Shown: one piece after another, positions 46,441 through 57,909 of the stretch
Numbering within the stretch: the stretch's first letter is position 1
Layout of the letters: each line of letters begins with the position of its first letter
From: Gigaspora margarita
Taxonomy: Eukaryota > Glomeromycota > Glomeromycetes > Diversisporales > Gigasporaceae
Assembly (NCBI GenBank): GCA_009809945.1
Contig: WTPW01000998.1
Span: 31,238 to 95,237, forward strand
Reading direction: 5' to 3'
DNA length: 64,000 nucleotides
Made by a program: the position numbers and the translations under genes
Notes under the pieces: model-generated
Database searches by the model: none
What the model saw: the letters and a program-made list of their open reading frames with translations, nothing else
Told to the model about the DNA's origin: nothing

Positions 46441-48876
46441 AATGTGAAGCATATTAGACTTCTATATTTTACATTAATTTTTGCAATAATTTATTAATAA
46501 ATGCATGCTTATAAATTCATACTAATAATTGTTAAATAATTGTATTAATATTATTTCTTCTATATTTTTTGCTAGCATACAGATAATTTTAGGATACCAA
46601 GATTTAAGAAGTAACTATAAGGTTACAATTGTTTCAGCAAGGCTTCTTAACTATTTGGAAGTATAGATTTGCAATATGAAAGTAGAAACTATAGTAAATT
46701 AGTCAAATAACAAAATATAAAGCAGTACAAAAATACAGGTTGACAGAAAATAGAATATAAGGAACTCTAGTAGGTTTAGATTACAAATAGTAATCTGTTT
46801 AAGCCTGTAGTGCTTAAAATAGTATAATTTTGTATTATATAATATATTTAAATATATATAGATTACCTTAATATAGTTACTTTCAATATAGTTACAAACT
46901 TAATATAATTATATTTTTATTTACCAAGTAAATTTATATTGATTTACTTTTAAATAGTTGCAATTACTTTATAGTCATTCTTCACTTTTTTTAAAACCAA
47001 AATAATAAAATATATTATATTTATCTTAATAAAGCATATATCATTCAGTTTTTAGATATTACTAAATTTTGAATAATAAATGTTATTGAATATGTAGCAT
47101 CAAATAACAGTTTTATTTGACAGAAAAAATGAGAATACTGTGATCCAAAGAATCACAGAATGATTATTTTGGATAACAAAATACAAGAAGTATCTGGTTT
47201 TGAATTTAATGTGCTAATCTGGGCCCTAAAGGGGCTCAGGTTGTTAAGCACATTAAATTCAAAGCCAGATATGCTATTATTGATGCAGAATATTCAATAA
47301 TGGACTTATTTTTTTTATCTATTATAATATGAGTTTGCATGTCTATTTGGCATATAACAACTATTATATGACCCTTGTTTACTATAAGAAAATAATATAG
47401 ATTATACTTTTTTTTGTACAATTAAAAAATTCTTAATGCTTCTATTTAAGTCTATAGTAGTTCTATACTAGTCTATAGGTCTAAATTTATACCAATAATT
47501 ATTTGGTTGCTAATTTGGTAAACAAATACTTTATAAAGCTCTAGAGATCTCTAGAATATATATATTTATATTAGAATTAATTCATAACTTTATTATTAAC
47601 TGCTACTATTGGTTATATTAATATATAAATTAATTCTAAATTATTCTTTACTATGTTGTAATTTAATTTTTATATTTAATAATATTCAAGACTATAATTA
47701 TTATATTAATAATAAAATTTAAAATAATTAAAAAGTGCATATATATTTTTTTTAAAAAATTATTTATTAAAATAACAATCTAACTGCTAATTAATCTTAA
47801 TTGTTGCTATATATAAACTATTTTTTAATAAATAAAACCAACTATTGTATATTAAATAAAGTTGTTCTATATAATAATTTATATATTATAAAATTTTGAT
47901 TAATTTTTATTAATATAATTTTATCATACAAACTTTTTTCAATAATCATCTGAACCAAATTTTCTATGGAGAAAAAACAAAAAATTTTATGTTAAAGCAT
48001 TGTCTATACTTGGTGTATAGTAGGATAACACAAAAATACAGTTTTTATAAAGGCCAACATCTCCTTAGAGGACTTCTTTGTATATTTGGCATGCAAGCCA
48101 GGAGCATCCTTTACAAAATAACTGGCAGAAGGTAGTACTCTTGTATGAGAAATTCTGGTAAAAATTTAAATATAATGTCTTTGTCGACAAAGTAACTTGT
48201 AGTAAAATAATAGAAAACAACAAAAAAAAAAGATCTATACTTTTCTTCAAATTTGTTTTAAGTAACATCTCTTACCTCTTTGGATTTTTCAAAAAAAAAT
48301 TTTGCCAAAAAGCAAGAATTCTAGCTTACTCCCTTCAAGAGATTAGCAGTATTTACTCCTTCCAAATTGGATATGCATACCAAAATTGAAACTGGTAGCA
48401 TTACAAGTGAGTTTGGTAATCAAACAAATAATGAATAACATGTTATAGAATCTATGAGGGCACATGAAAAATTTCTTACCTGGATATAGTTTAAGATATA
48501 GTATTTTTGTTGGTTTGTATATATAATGTTTTGGTAGGCTTTGTCTATATAGTGTTATATAATTTTTACTATCTTGTATAGGCTTAATAACATCTATTTT
48601 TTCTTTGCTTGTTTTTTGGTCTTTTTTTGTTTTGTATTTTTCTTTTGTTGGATATAAGTATTATCACTTTTATTACTAGAATTATTAGAACTTATTATAA
48701 AATTACTAAATAATATATTAATATAAATAATAAGAATTTAAATATTAAAATGTTAAAAATATATTATAAAAATTTATATACTTACAATTTATTTTAAACA
48801 ATTATTTAATAATATTTCTATAAAATATAAATATAAATAAATTATTTTAAATAAAAATAGATTTAAATAAATACTG
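46441..48876. other. AT-rich, CpG-poor spacer
   Basis: No gene is supported. The only notable feature is the hairpin at 47194-47268. Short minus-strand frames at 47236-47421 and 48065-48268 show no recognisable similarity. Confidence 0.5.
47194..47268. repeat. Isolated 24-bp-stem hairpin with GC-rich loop
   Basis: CTGGTTTTGAATTTAATGTG at the left pairs with its near-perfect complement at the right. The loop is unusually GC-rich for the area (GGGCCCTAAAGGGGCTC) and can fold again. It could be a very small fold-back element or a structured RNA. Confidence 0.65.
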
Positions 48877-48878
48877 TA

Positions 48879-49115
48879 AAGTCCTGAATATAAGCAACCC
48901 TAAGCTACTTATTTGGCTAATTTTTTAAAGGGTTGCTTAAATTCAGTAACTTCAAAATACTCAATTCTATTGGCCTATCTTAATAAAATTTATTCTGTAT
49001 TTAACAATTTTAAAGGATTGTTTATTTTATTTTTCTAGTATTTTGGTCTCAAAATGTGGGGGTTGCTTATTTTTGGGAGTTGCTTATTTTTGGAGGTTGC
49101 TTATATTCAGGACTT
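48879..49115. mobile_element. TA-flanked MITE (237 bp)
   Basis: AAGTCCTGAATATAAGCAAC and its complement form the ends, with TA on each side (48877-48878, 49116-49117). TTGCTTATTTTTGG units near the right end resemble the TAGCTTATTTTTGG units of the 348-1132 family. Confidence 0.75.
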
Positions 49116-49327
49116 TATGATATCTAATATTACTTATAATTATATTGTACAGTTATCCTCCTATATAATTAACTACTTTATCTAAGGTTATTGGTAATTA
49201 TATAGAGGCATGACTGAATAGAATTACTTCTATATAATTATATAGGAGACATTAATAGAAAAGAAACAAATTCCCTTTACAATATACATCACAGACTCCC
49301 TGATATCAGTTCTTTTTCAGAACAATG

Positions 49328-49745
49328 ATGCCTCACAAGATCTTTTTCAAATCACACATACCAATGCTAACCAACATTACTTAATATTTTATACAGATGG
49401 TTTAGTTACAGAAATTGGAACTAACCAATACTCTTTGGGCATTGGTTGAATGCAAATTCACAACAACCAAATTATCCACTAGTATGCTGCCCAACTGCAA
49501 AACTGGCAATCTTTATACAAAGCTGAACTTCTTGCTATTGTTTTAGCTATTTCAACAATACTACACAATTCTACTATAGATATTTTTACAAACTCCTAGT
49601 CAGTTATTTCCAAATACAATAAGCTTAGATCTATTCCTAAACAATCCTCCAAATATTTCAAATTCAACTCTTGGCCTATCTGGCACATTATTGGACTCTA
49701 TCCATGCATTTAACATTAAGCTTATTACGCACAAGGTTCAGGTAG
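49328..49745 (+). pseudogene. LINE RNase H domain remnant
   Basis: Reads FYTDGLVTEIGTNQYSLGIG, stop, MQIHNNQ, then WQSLYKAELLAIVLAISTI, IDIFTNS, stop, SVISKYNKLRSIPKQSSKY and a tryptophan-rich NSWPIWHIIG. This is the RNase H domain found after the reverse transcriptase in non-LTR retrotransposons of these fungi. The first Asp (YTDG) and the Glu (KAELLAI) are present. The third acidic site is TNS, stop, where TDSQ is expected. W to stop, D to N and Q to stop are all G:C to A:T changes. No reverse transcriptase part is visible upstream. Confidence 0.78.
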
Positions 49746-49746
49746 A

Positions 49747-49870
49747 GATGCATCAGTCCTAAAAAAGACCAGTCCAGGACCAGTCCCGAACTGGGACCAA
49801 TAAGGACTGTGGGACTATTAAAGGACTGGTCCTGGAACCAGTCCTTGTAAACATAACTATGATATTTGTA
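49747..49870. repeat. Partial element rich in GGACCAGTCC
   Basis: Starts TAGAGATGCATCAGTCC, like the hAT-type end at 54305, and contains inverted ACCAGTCCAGGACCAGTCC / GGACTGGTCCTGGAACC units. The opposite end was not found. Confidence 0.45.
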
Positions 49871-50088
49871 TTACCCAATCAAATTTTTGATCATGTGTAA
49901 TAGGACCCCAAAGAATATATGTAATACTGAGATCCAGTTTTGTATAGACTTACTATATAATTTTTTAATATGTTATATATATAACCAACAGGTAATTTTT
50001 TGAAAAGTTAGATGTTTATTTGTATAACAAAGATATCTTTTACAGTTTTATAACAAGTTAGATTTTTATTTTGTATAATGATACTATA

Positions 50089-50611
50089 CTGTATGTTTCC
50101 AAAAATAAACTACATGCTACTTTCTTGTTTAAATCCAAAAATGTAAAAACACCTTTGATCCAAAAATAAGCTATCCTATGATCGATAATAGTTGCTACAT
50201 AGTAAAGTCAAAAGTTTACTATCCAAATCGATTAAAGTCGCTAAGTAAACTTGTTTGGAAGATCAAATACGTATACCCTAAAAATTTCATCAAAATCTGA
50301 GAACTTTTTATTATTTGACTTTTAATATTTACGTTCAACAGTAAAATTAAAATTTTATTATAAAAATATATTCATTGAACTTAAAAAATTAAAACTTTAA
50401 TAATAAAAGGTGCTTTAATATTGATAAAAATTTTAGCATATATGTAAATTCATTTTCTGAATAAGTTTACTTAAGCAATAATAGTCGATTTACATAGTAG
50501 AATTTGAACTTTACTATGTAACGACTATTTGCAATTAACCAAAAATCTACCCCCAGATTTTTTGTGTCCAAAAAATGTCCAAAAAAGGTAGCTTATTTTG
50601 GAAACATATGG
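50089..50611. mobile_element. TA-flanked MITE, second copy (523 bp)
   Basis: The ends are CTGTATGTTTCCAAAAATAA and the complement of CCATATGTTTCCAAAATAAG, flanked by TA (50087-50088, 50612-50613). It contains fold-back copy 3 at 50185-50532. Same arrangement as 348-1132. Confidence 0.78.
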
Positions 50612-50740
50612 TATGCATATCGCTTTTTTTATTTTTTTTAATTATTTTTTATTTTTTGTTTTTTTTCCCACAAAAAACTAGTCTGCACAAGATTATATGC
50701 GTGTTAATTTTTTTTAAAAATATCTGTACAAAAAGCTTAT

Positions 50741-50928
50741 TAGCAATCGCAAATAATCGCTATATAACAAAGTCCAAATTTTACTATGTAAATCGATTAT
50801 ATGCGCTTAAGTAAACATGTGCATAATATAAAATGCATATTCTCTGAAATTGTCATGCAAATCAGAGAACTTTTTATTATTTAACTTGTAATTTTTATGT
50901 TCAGCGTATAAGGTAAATATAGGTATTG
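50741..50928. repeat. Half copy of the fold-back repeat
   Basis: Begins with the left hairpin and CGATTATATGCGCTTAAGTAAAC, continues to CAGAGAACTTTTTATTAT and then stops; the right arm is missing. Truncated next to the hairpin at 50958-51061. Confidence 0.65.
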
Positions 50929-50957
50929 TGGCGGATTGCACTAATTTGACAATATCA

Positions 50958-51061
50958 TGTGATCTATCAACCAGAATTGGACGATTTTGGTACCGATCAA
51001 TTTGTCTTACCAAGACAGACCAATCGGTACCAAAATTTTCTAATTCTAACAATAGATCACA
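50958..51061. repeat. Inverted repeat, ~40-bp stem
   Basis: TGTGATCTATCAACCAGAAT and ATTTTGGTACCGAT at the left pair with ATCGGTACCAAAAT and TAGATCACA at the right around a ~25-base loop. The minus-strand frame here (50807-51073) is a by-product. Confidence 0.7.
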
Positions 51062-51194
51062 AGAAACATCCATTTAAAGCCTTAAATTATCAATTTTTAT
51101 ATAGTTTAAATACTTGGTAAAGGCAAAAACATTTAAAAAATGGCTTTTTTTATGCAATTTATCTTTTATTAATTAAATAAACTTATTTATAATA

Positions 51195-51683
51195 AATAAA
51201 TTTACAAAATTTAGGCTATTCTTTATTAATAATAGCTATGACTATTATGGCAGGTATGGGTATTATAGTGGGTATAAGCATTAGGGTTCTTCAAATTCAA
51301 ATCAAATCAAATATTGGGTCAATTTGAATTTGATCAAATCAAATTGACCCTGATTTGAATTTGATTTGATTCAAATATTTGGATTTAAATTTGATTTGAA
51401 TTTGAATTTTTAATAGCAATTTTCAAATCAAATCAAATATTTGTCAAATCAAATCAAATTTGGCCAGATTTGAATTTGATCAAATCAAATATAGTCAAAT
51501 TTGAATTTGAATTTGATCAAATATTTGATTCAAATATTTGAAGATCAAATCAAATTGCGGAACCCTAATAAGCATTATGGCGGGTATGGGCATTATAGCA
51601 GGTATGGGCATTATAACAAATATGGACATTGTGGCGGATTGTTTGAAAAAGATTCCTCTATTAAATCTAAAAGATTATATTAA
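51195..51683 (+). pseudogene. Gly/Tyr/His-rich repeat protein fragment split by a MITE
   Basis: Before the insertion: NNSYDYYGRYGYYSGYKH. After it: YGGYGHYSRYGHYNKYGH, then CGGLFEKDSSIKSKRLY and a stop. The two parts are in the same frame once the 286-bp element and one copy of its target duplication are removed. The five-residue rhythm (YGHYx) is typical of low-complexity glycine/tyrosine proteins. Upstream a TAA closes the frame, so this is the 3' part of a gene. A related GGTATTGTGGCGGATTGC stretch at 50933-50950 suggests a second fragment. Confidence 0.55.
51282..51567. mobile_element. hAT-type MITE made of CAAATCAAAT repeats (286 bp)
   Basis: The ends are TAGGGTTCTTCAAATTCAAA and the complement of TAGGGTTCCGCAATTTGATT. 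The exact 8-bp duplication ATAAGCAT lies at 51274-51281 and 51568-51575. The interior is almost entirely AAATCAAATT/TTTGAATTTG in both orientations. Confidence 0.9.
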
Positions 51684-51689
51684 AAATCT

Positions 51690-52264
51690 TGTATTACCGT
51701 AAAAGTTTATATAAAAGATCCCCTGACCCACCAGAGTGCAAAACCTATTAAATAAGTGCGGGTTTTTTCAAATAGTTAAAATACCTATTACAAATACAAA
51801 GCGTGCGCACTTTAAATTTTTTTTTCATGATGTAACCTTGCAAGTACTAGACCCTGGGTCTCTAAAGGGTCTAAAAATTGGTAGAATAAAACAGACCGGG
51901 TCTTGTAATATGAACTTTTACAGTAATAAGCAGCTCTAAGTAAATATTAGATTCAATTCAACTTAAAATGATTAAATAATAACAAATAGGTTTGGTTATT
52001 ACATAATTATTACTTAGATTCCATGTTACCACTGATTTATTAGACTCAAATAAATTATATTTGCTTGATTATTACAAAATAGTCACATCATATGCCAGTT
52101 ACAAATAACCTACTACATATTGATCAAATTTAATTTTTTTTGTTTTCGTTAATTCTTATATCTTCGCAATAAAATATTCACAAAATATGCACTCATATTG
52201 TACTTAAATTTTCTAGAACCTAATTAAATAAAAAAAAAAAGGTAATTAATTCTAAAAAAATTAA
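51690..52264. other. Spacer between Gly/Tyr fragment and pogo pseudogene
   Basis: GACCCTGGGTCTCTAAAGGGTC at 51850-51871 is a short GC-richer inverted motif. The frame at 51736-51939 shows no known domain. Otherwise AT-rich. Confidence 0.4.
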
Positions 52265-53835
52265 AAAAAGACCAAGCTACTCATCAAGAAGCTATTCAAG
52301 CTGCTCTTCAAGCACTTGAAAAATCCAAAATCCTAATATATGTGCAACTGCTTGAAGGTTTGGTATTGCAGTAACAACACTTAGGTGCGCAATAAAAAAA
52401 ATGGTCCCCTAAACATCCTGGCTCTTCTACAATTTTAAGTGAATATGAAGAAGCGCAGTTAGTCGGTTACTATATAAATATGCAAAAATTAGGGTTTGGG
52501 CTAACAAGAGCAGATGTAAATCATTGCGTGATAGAGATTGTGTGCAGTAACAATCATGATCATCCTTTTGGTAACAAGGGACCTGGTTAGGCCTGGTGGG
52601 CACATTTTACAAAGGAACATCCTGAATTATCTTTTCGTGTACCACAGGCCTTGTCAGAGGCACAGGCGCAAAGGGCCAATGCAACTATTGTAAAAGACCA
52701 CTTTGACAAGCTTTACCATGTAATCCAGGAGCATTCCATTACTGCCAAACGCATCTAGAACATGAATGAAACAGGCTTTGTTATTGCTCCTAAGGTCCAT
52801 AAGGTTCTTGTACAAAAGGGTGCATATCAATTGCATAAAGTCTTCCATAGTAATGTGTATGATCATATCTCTATTGCGCTAACAATCTCAGCTGCCGGTG
52901 ATTATGTTCCTCTATTAATTATTTATAAGGGTGTTCGTGTTATTCCAGGTTTATTAGACGGAGCTCCAGCTAGCAGTGTTATAGGTAGGCCTTTGCATGG
53001 GCCGAGTAGGGCTAGGGTATTACTAATACCCTAGCCCTACCCATTTATGTAAGAGCTCGCCTTCTGAGCCTTACTCTTGCTCTAGGACACAAAATATGAT
53101 ACCCTACCTGGCCCCATAGTGCTCTACGGGTACCCAAGGGTACCCTTGAGCTTAGATAGTAATATATGTGCAATTACTGATATATTGATATACAGTAGTG
53201 ATCCTGGCTGAAATTGAAAAAATCGGCTAAGCCAATTTTTTGACCCAGTCAGTCGATTTTTCTAAAATTGGCTAGCCGATTTTATAAGTAAAAAAGTTTT
53301 TCTTATCAGTTTTGTAGGTATTTTTTTTAGAATATAATCATCATTGAACCCATTGTTTTCATGGTAACGGAAGATGTCGCTTTTAGAATCGTCGTAGGAA
53401 ACATCGCACTTTGGAAACATCGAAGTGTCCCCTGGTATGAATTTCTTTTTTTACATTATTAGGTTTTTGGCGCTAATCTAATTAGTCATGTCTATATATA
53501 AGGACAAAAGCATTTCAGGTTTGAAAACCTGAAATTAAAATTACAAGACGAAATTGTTTTTGACCTATTTTACTTAAAAATGAAATTATTTGATACTTGT
53601 TTTGAATAGACGAAATTATAAGGAACATATCTATATAAATTTTATTTGCTCTTCCTTATAAAAAATTTTAATTTTCTCTAATGAAGACGAAATAGGCCTT
53701 TTTTAAAAATAAATTTCGGTGGCATCACTAGTTGTGTCACTATATTGCCTTGAAGTTTTTACGTGTTGAAGTTGCAACCTCAGTTGCACTAAAAGAAGCC
53801 AAAATATATTGATTAGCATTTTAAGCAGTGCAACT

Positions 53836-54027
53836 TCAGGCACTTGAAGTTGCAACTTCAAGCACGAAGTTCCCTATGTTACCTAATTTTTGATCATAAA
53901 TGAAAGCCATACGCTCATCCTTTTCGACTATATTGATAACAATATGTTTCATCAGGAGAACCCATATTGGCTGATTTATAATATTGTCTGAAGGCTTTTG
54001 TTTGTCCTTTTTCAACTCCAATCCCAA
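53836..54027 (-). pseudogene. Sel1-repeat gene fragment
   Basis: Minus-strand frame reads GLELKKDKQKPSDNIINQP, then IVEKDERMAFIYDQKLGNIG. The EKDE-x-AF-x-Y-x-QK rhythm is that of Sel1 repeats, as in the longer gene at 58850-60562. About one and a half repeats, apparently carried inside the nested element. TTGAAGTTGCAACTTC repeats flank it. Confidence 0.65.
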
Positions 54028-54304
54028 TAGCTAACGTCATATTTCCATTAGCAGCCTGTCATATGAACAATGGCTTTTATTACTTATTGAATGGTATCTC
54101 ATCTGATTAATTTATTCGATTTTTGGCTGATTGCAATTTTATCTTCGATCTATTGGAAGAAGCATCTATAGGGACTTTTTTATTGTTGGGTCAGAGTTAG
54201 TATCGAATAGGTGAATTATAATTATAATTAGTATCGAATAGGTATTAGTATCGAATAGGTTAGAGTTGGGTTTGAGGTAGTATTGGATAGGTTAGGGTTG
54301 GGTT

Positions 54305-54427
54305 TAGAGATGTGCCCATCATGTATTTATCAGTGTGAGGTGTTAATCAGTACATATTTTGACTTAGATAATTAGTCATGTAACAATTAACACTTCGCAC
54401 TCATAAGTGTGCGATGGTACATCTCTA
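54305..54427. mobile_element. hAT-type MITE (123 bp)
   Basis: The ends are TAGAGATGTGCCCATC and the complement of TAGAGATGTACCATCGC. The exact 8-bp duplication GTTGGGTT lies at 54297-54304 and 54428-54435. It is inserted in a GTATCGAATAGGT/GGTTGGG repeat tract (54190-54300). Confidence 0.87.
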
Positions 54428-55237
54428 GTTGGGTTAGGGATAAGTAAAGTGATATTTATTGTATTTTTTTTTTGATACAGTATATATAAATAAATATATA
54501 AAGTTTACTATATTGTATATAATAAATAACTAGTCACGTAAAAGAGAGGCTATAGTGGTAAATTATAAAACTCCTAATTTAATTAAATTGCAAATATTCA
54601 TAACTTAACTAAGTTCATAAACTCTGTTCTGGTATATCATTTAGAAAACTGATGTACGTACATACATACATATGTGTCTAAATACAAAGCAAATGTGAAT
54701 TTAAAATATATTCAAGCCACCTTAATTTACATGCTCAAATTTTTTGACAATTCTCATTGGTACGTACATGCCGGTACATTTAGATTTATTTAATGCTTAT
54801 GTGTAGAATAAAATCTGCTTTAAAATGTAATACGTATCAAAAAGTAACTTTTAATGTTGCTTTAATATATAATAAAAATATAAGATTTTTACTAAATTCG
54901 GCAAGTTAAAAATCATAGGTTTTATTAGCAGTTTTAATTTGAATCGCATAATAAGATATCTTTAATCGTGTTTTATTCATGATAGTACAGGTTGTTTTGA
55001 TTTATTTAAAATTGTTTTGGCTAAGCCGACTAAGCCGATAAAATTTCATCAGCTTGGTGGTCAAAAAATTTTGATCGACCAGGATCACTACTCTAGGGTA
55101 CACAGGGTACACAGGGTACTCGAGTACACAGGCCGGGTAGTAGCAATACCCAAGCCCTACCCATATAATCTAGGGGCTTGTATTTTTAACCTGCCCTGCC
55201 CTAGGGCATGTAATTTGTTGCCCAAGCCTGGCCCTCA

Positions 55238-57264
55238 TACATCAGCAAATTTATAATAGCATAATCTTATGTAAGGTCTTACGAACCGTAATATAAGCAA
55301 AATATTTCGTAATATATTTCGAAATATTTCGAAATATCAAATTTTCGAAATATAACGTAAGTAATTTCGAAATATTTCGAAATAGATTACAAAATATTTT
55401 GAAATAGATTACGAAATATTTCAAACCCCTTTCAAAATATTTTAGGACTAGGAAACCAAGCTGAATCGGTAGATCTGTAACCTGAATCGCGCATTAGACT
55501 GATTTTTTGAAATAGTTCGAAATAGTTCGATGATGTTCAAATACTGTACTACAAGATCAGATTAGATCTTTTGTTTATAATTAGATCTTGTTTTTTTTTT
55601 TGCTTTTTTGTTTTCATTTCATTTTTTATTTTCGTTTCGTTTTTTGTTTTCTTTTCGTTTTATTTGGTTTAATCTTGTTTTTTTTAATTTTTTTTTAATT
55701 TTATTTTTTAATTTTTTTTATTTTTATTTTTATTTCGGCACTTTAAAGAACACCTTTGCAAGAAGACAAACAACTTTTCGAAACCTTGCGCAAGCCAACC
55801 CAAACTTCTGACACTTTGCAAGAACACACAACTGTGTCGCCAGCATTTCAAGAACGCTTCTTTAAAGAAATAAAGGTTTAGTTAGAACTTTATTTATTTT
55901 TTTGTTTGACGTAATTTGTTTTTGTTTTTTGTTTTTTTGTTTTTTTTTTTAAATTTGGTTTATTTATTTATTTTATTCTGGCACTTTGCGAGAAAAGAAC
56001 CCTACTTCCTGGTGCTTTGCAAGAAAACCAACCCAGACTTTTTCGGCACTTTGCGACTTTTTTGGCATTTTGCAATTTCTAAATTTGCAAGAACGCAAAC
56101 TCTTACTTCAGAGAAATGAAGATTTTGTGCTTCGTTTATTTTTTTTTATTAGTTTGCTTACACTTTTTGTTTTTTCGTTTATTTTTTTTTACTTATTTTT
56201 TTTATTTTTATTTTATATTATTTATTCCTGACTTCTTCGACACTTTGCGACTTTTTCTGGCACTTTACAAGAACACTAGCTTTAACTTCTCTGGTACTTT
56301 GCAAGATTTCTCCGGCAATTTGCAAGAATACTAACACTTCTGAGAAATGTTTTTTTTTATTTTTTTTACTTCTTTGAAGTATTTAGAAAAAGAGAACAAA
56401 ATGAAAGTTATAGCCAAAACGAAAGAAATAGCCAAAGCGAAAACGATAGAAAACAAAAAAGCAAAGATAATAGCTAACTGTGGGGTGAGCGAATATAAGT
56501 GTGTAGAGCTAGTATTATGCGACGAAGAGCGAAAGTAGTTTTTTAATATTATTGTTTTTTCATTTTCATTTTTTTTGTTATTTTTTACTTCTCTACTATT
56601 TTAGAAAGTAGCGAATATAAGCGACTATAATCGTTAAAACTAAGAAGGGTGAGAAAAATAAGTGTGTAGAGCTAATATTATGCGACGAAGTGTGAAAGTA
56701 GTTTAAAATATATCTATTTTTTTGGTTTCGTTTTTTTTTATTTTTTTTTTCTTTATTTTTTTTCATTTTTTTTTGCAAAGAATGTATAATAATATATAAT
56801 AAAATATATTTANTTTAAAATGTATAATAATAATAATAAATGAATAAATATAAAATTTTATATTAAATTGCGAAACCTTGTGAATACTTGTAAAAAATTG
56901 TAAAACGTTTAAAAATAAGTATACAGTATAATAGTATTGATTAGACGATTATTATTGATTATTACTGATTACTATTTTTATCGATAGTCTCGTTAGGGGG
57001 TATTTAAATGCGCATTGTTGCAATTTAGTTCAAACCTGCGCGCGTTAGTTTATTGATCTGCATAAGTACGCGACCCCTGTAAGGAGGGGTAATTTGCATT
57101 TTTTTTATTTGCAATATTTTGAAATATTTCGAAATAATAACCGTAATATTACTGTAATATAACGTAATATATTACATAATAAATCGTATCAAACGTAAGA
57201 TTTTTGTCATATTACAGGCCGTAATATCTTACGTAAGATTATGTATATATAATTTGCTGATGTA
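55238..57264. mobile_element. Nested T-rich element with GCACTTTGCAAGAA repeats, copy 1
   Basis: The inverted ends are TACATCAGCAAATTTATAAT and the complement of TACATCAGCAAATTATATAT, followed by CATAATCTTAYGTAAG. Inside are TTTCGAAATA repeats (55300-55440), long T-rich tracts, and about ten units around GGCACTTTGCAAGAAC (55735-56330). Short frames here are low-complexity Phe/Leu strings and are not genes. An inverted relative starts at 62523. Confidence 0.65.
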
Positions 57265-57909
57265 GTACTACTCTTAGGGTACTCGTGGGTAGCCCTGGCC
57301 TATGCGGAGGCCTAGTTATAGGTTTTACAGATACTGGATACATGAGAGAAGACCTTTTTCTAATGTATCTTGAGCATTTTATCAACTCAATTCCACCGCT
57401 CGTCCCGTTCTTCTAATGCTCGATGGACATAAAAGCCATATTAATTATTGTAGCATTAGTTTTTGTTACGAAAATGGTATTTTGATTTATGCACTTCCAC
57501 CCTACACTACACATATTCTCCAACCATCAGAAATTTCTTTTGCCAAACTTAAATAGGAGTATGATAAAGACTGCGAAATGCTTTATAATAATAGTAAAAA
57601 ATTAGTAACAAAGCATTTATTTGCAAAGATACTTGGGCCCACATTTCTTTCTACTTACACTCCAGTAGCAATTACTAATGTATTTAAAGCTATGGGAATT
57701 TGGCCCTTTAATCCCAGAGCTTTAGTAATGCCCGCCTCAATCCTTCATTAACTACTGAACAATTTGACAGACCTAAAACATTCGACCAAGTACATGTGCA
57801 AGCTAATCCACAACCTACCAGCATGGCAGACATTTGATTTGATTGGTTAAAAAAATGTAAACAAGTAAACAATATGCATAATATAGATCATAATATAAAT
57901 TTAGATATT

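Larger units (their letters stand above)
53193..55093. mobile_element. Nested element with CAGTAGTGATCCTGG ends
   Basis: CAGTAGTGATCCTGGCTG at the left and the complement of GAGTAGTGATCCTGGTCG at the right. ATCGGCTAAGCC and TTTTTTGACC recur in inverted form inside. The flanks do not show a duplication. It carries a Sel1 fragment (53836-54027) and a MITE. Confidence 0.6.
52986..57314. mobile_element. 4.33-kb composite non-autonomous hAT-type element
   Basis: The exact 8-bp duplication GTTATAGG lies at 52978-52985 and 57315-57322. The ends are TAGGCCTTTGCATGGGCC and the complement of TAGGCCTCCGCATAGGCC. Removing the element and one flank restores the transposase frame across the junction (ASSVI-GFTDTG). 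The interior is a stack of other elements: 53193-55093, 54305-54427 and 55238-57264. A direct repeat of ~110 bp with CCCTAGCCCTACCC / CCAAGCCCTACCC lies at about 53020-53135 and 55128-55235. No own transposase is seen. Confidence 0.85.
52270..57837 (+). pseudogene. pogo/Tigger-type transposase pseudogene, split by a composite element
   Basis: The 5' part (52270-52985) reads DQATHQEAIQAALQALEKSK (psq-type helix-turn-helix), PPKHPG-like, then YEEAQLVGY and TRADVNHCVIEIV (CENP-B-type DNA-binding domain), AWWAHFTKEHPELSFRVPQ, and MNETGFVIAPKVHKVLVQKG (start of the DDE domain). The 3' part (57323-57837) reads FTDTGYMREDLFLMYLEHF, LLMLDGHKSHINYC, LPPYTTHILQPSEISFAKLK, VFKAMGIWPFNPRAL and FDRPKTFDQ. 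Catalytic first Asp (normally WNMDETG) is Asn, and the Trp before it is TAG. The second Asp (LDGH) is kept; the third acidic site reads QPSE instead of the usual QPLD. Further stops and a shift near 57405 occur. DDE_1 family identification is firm; the copy is dead and interrupted at 52986. Confidence 0.87.

Noticed and set aside
55608..56538. Series of Phe/Leu/Tyr-rich frames as membrane proteins
   Set aside because: They are translations of T-rich tracts and GCACTTTGC repeats of a transposon; the hydrophobicity is a by-product of poly-T.
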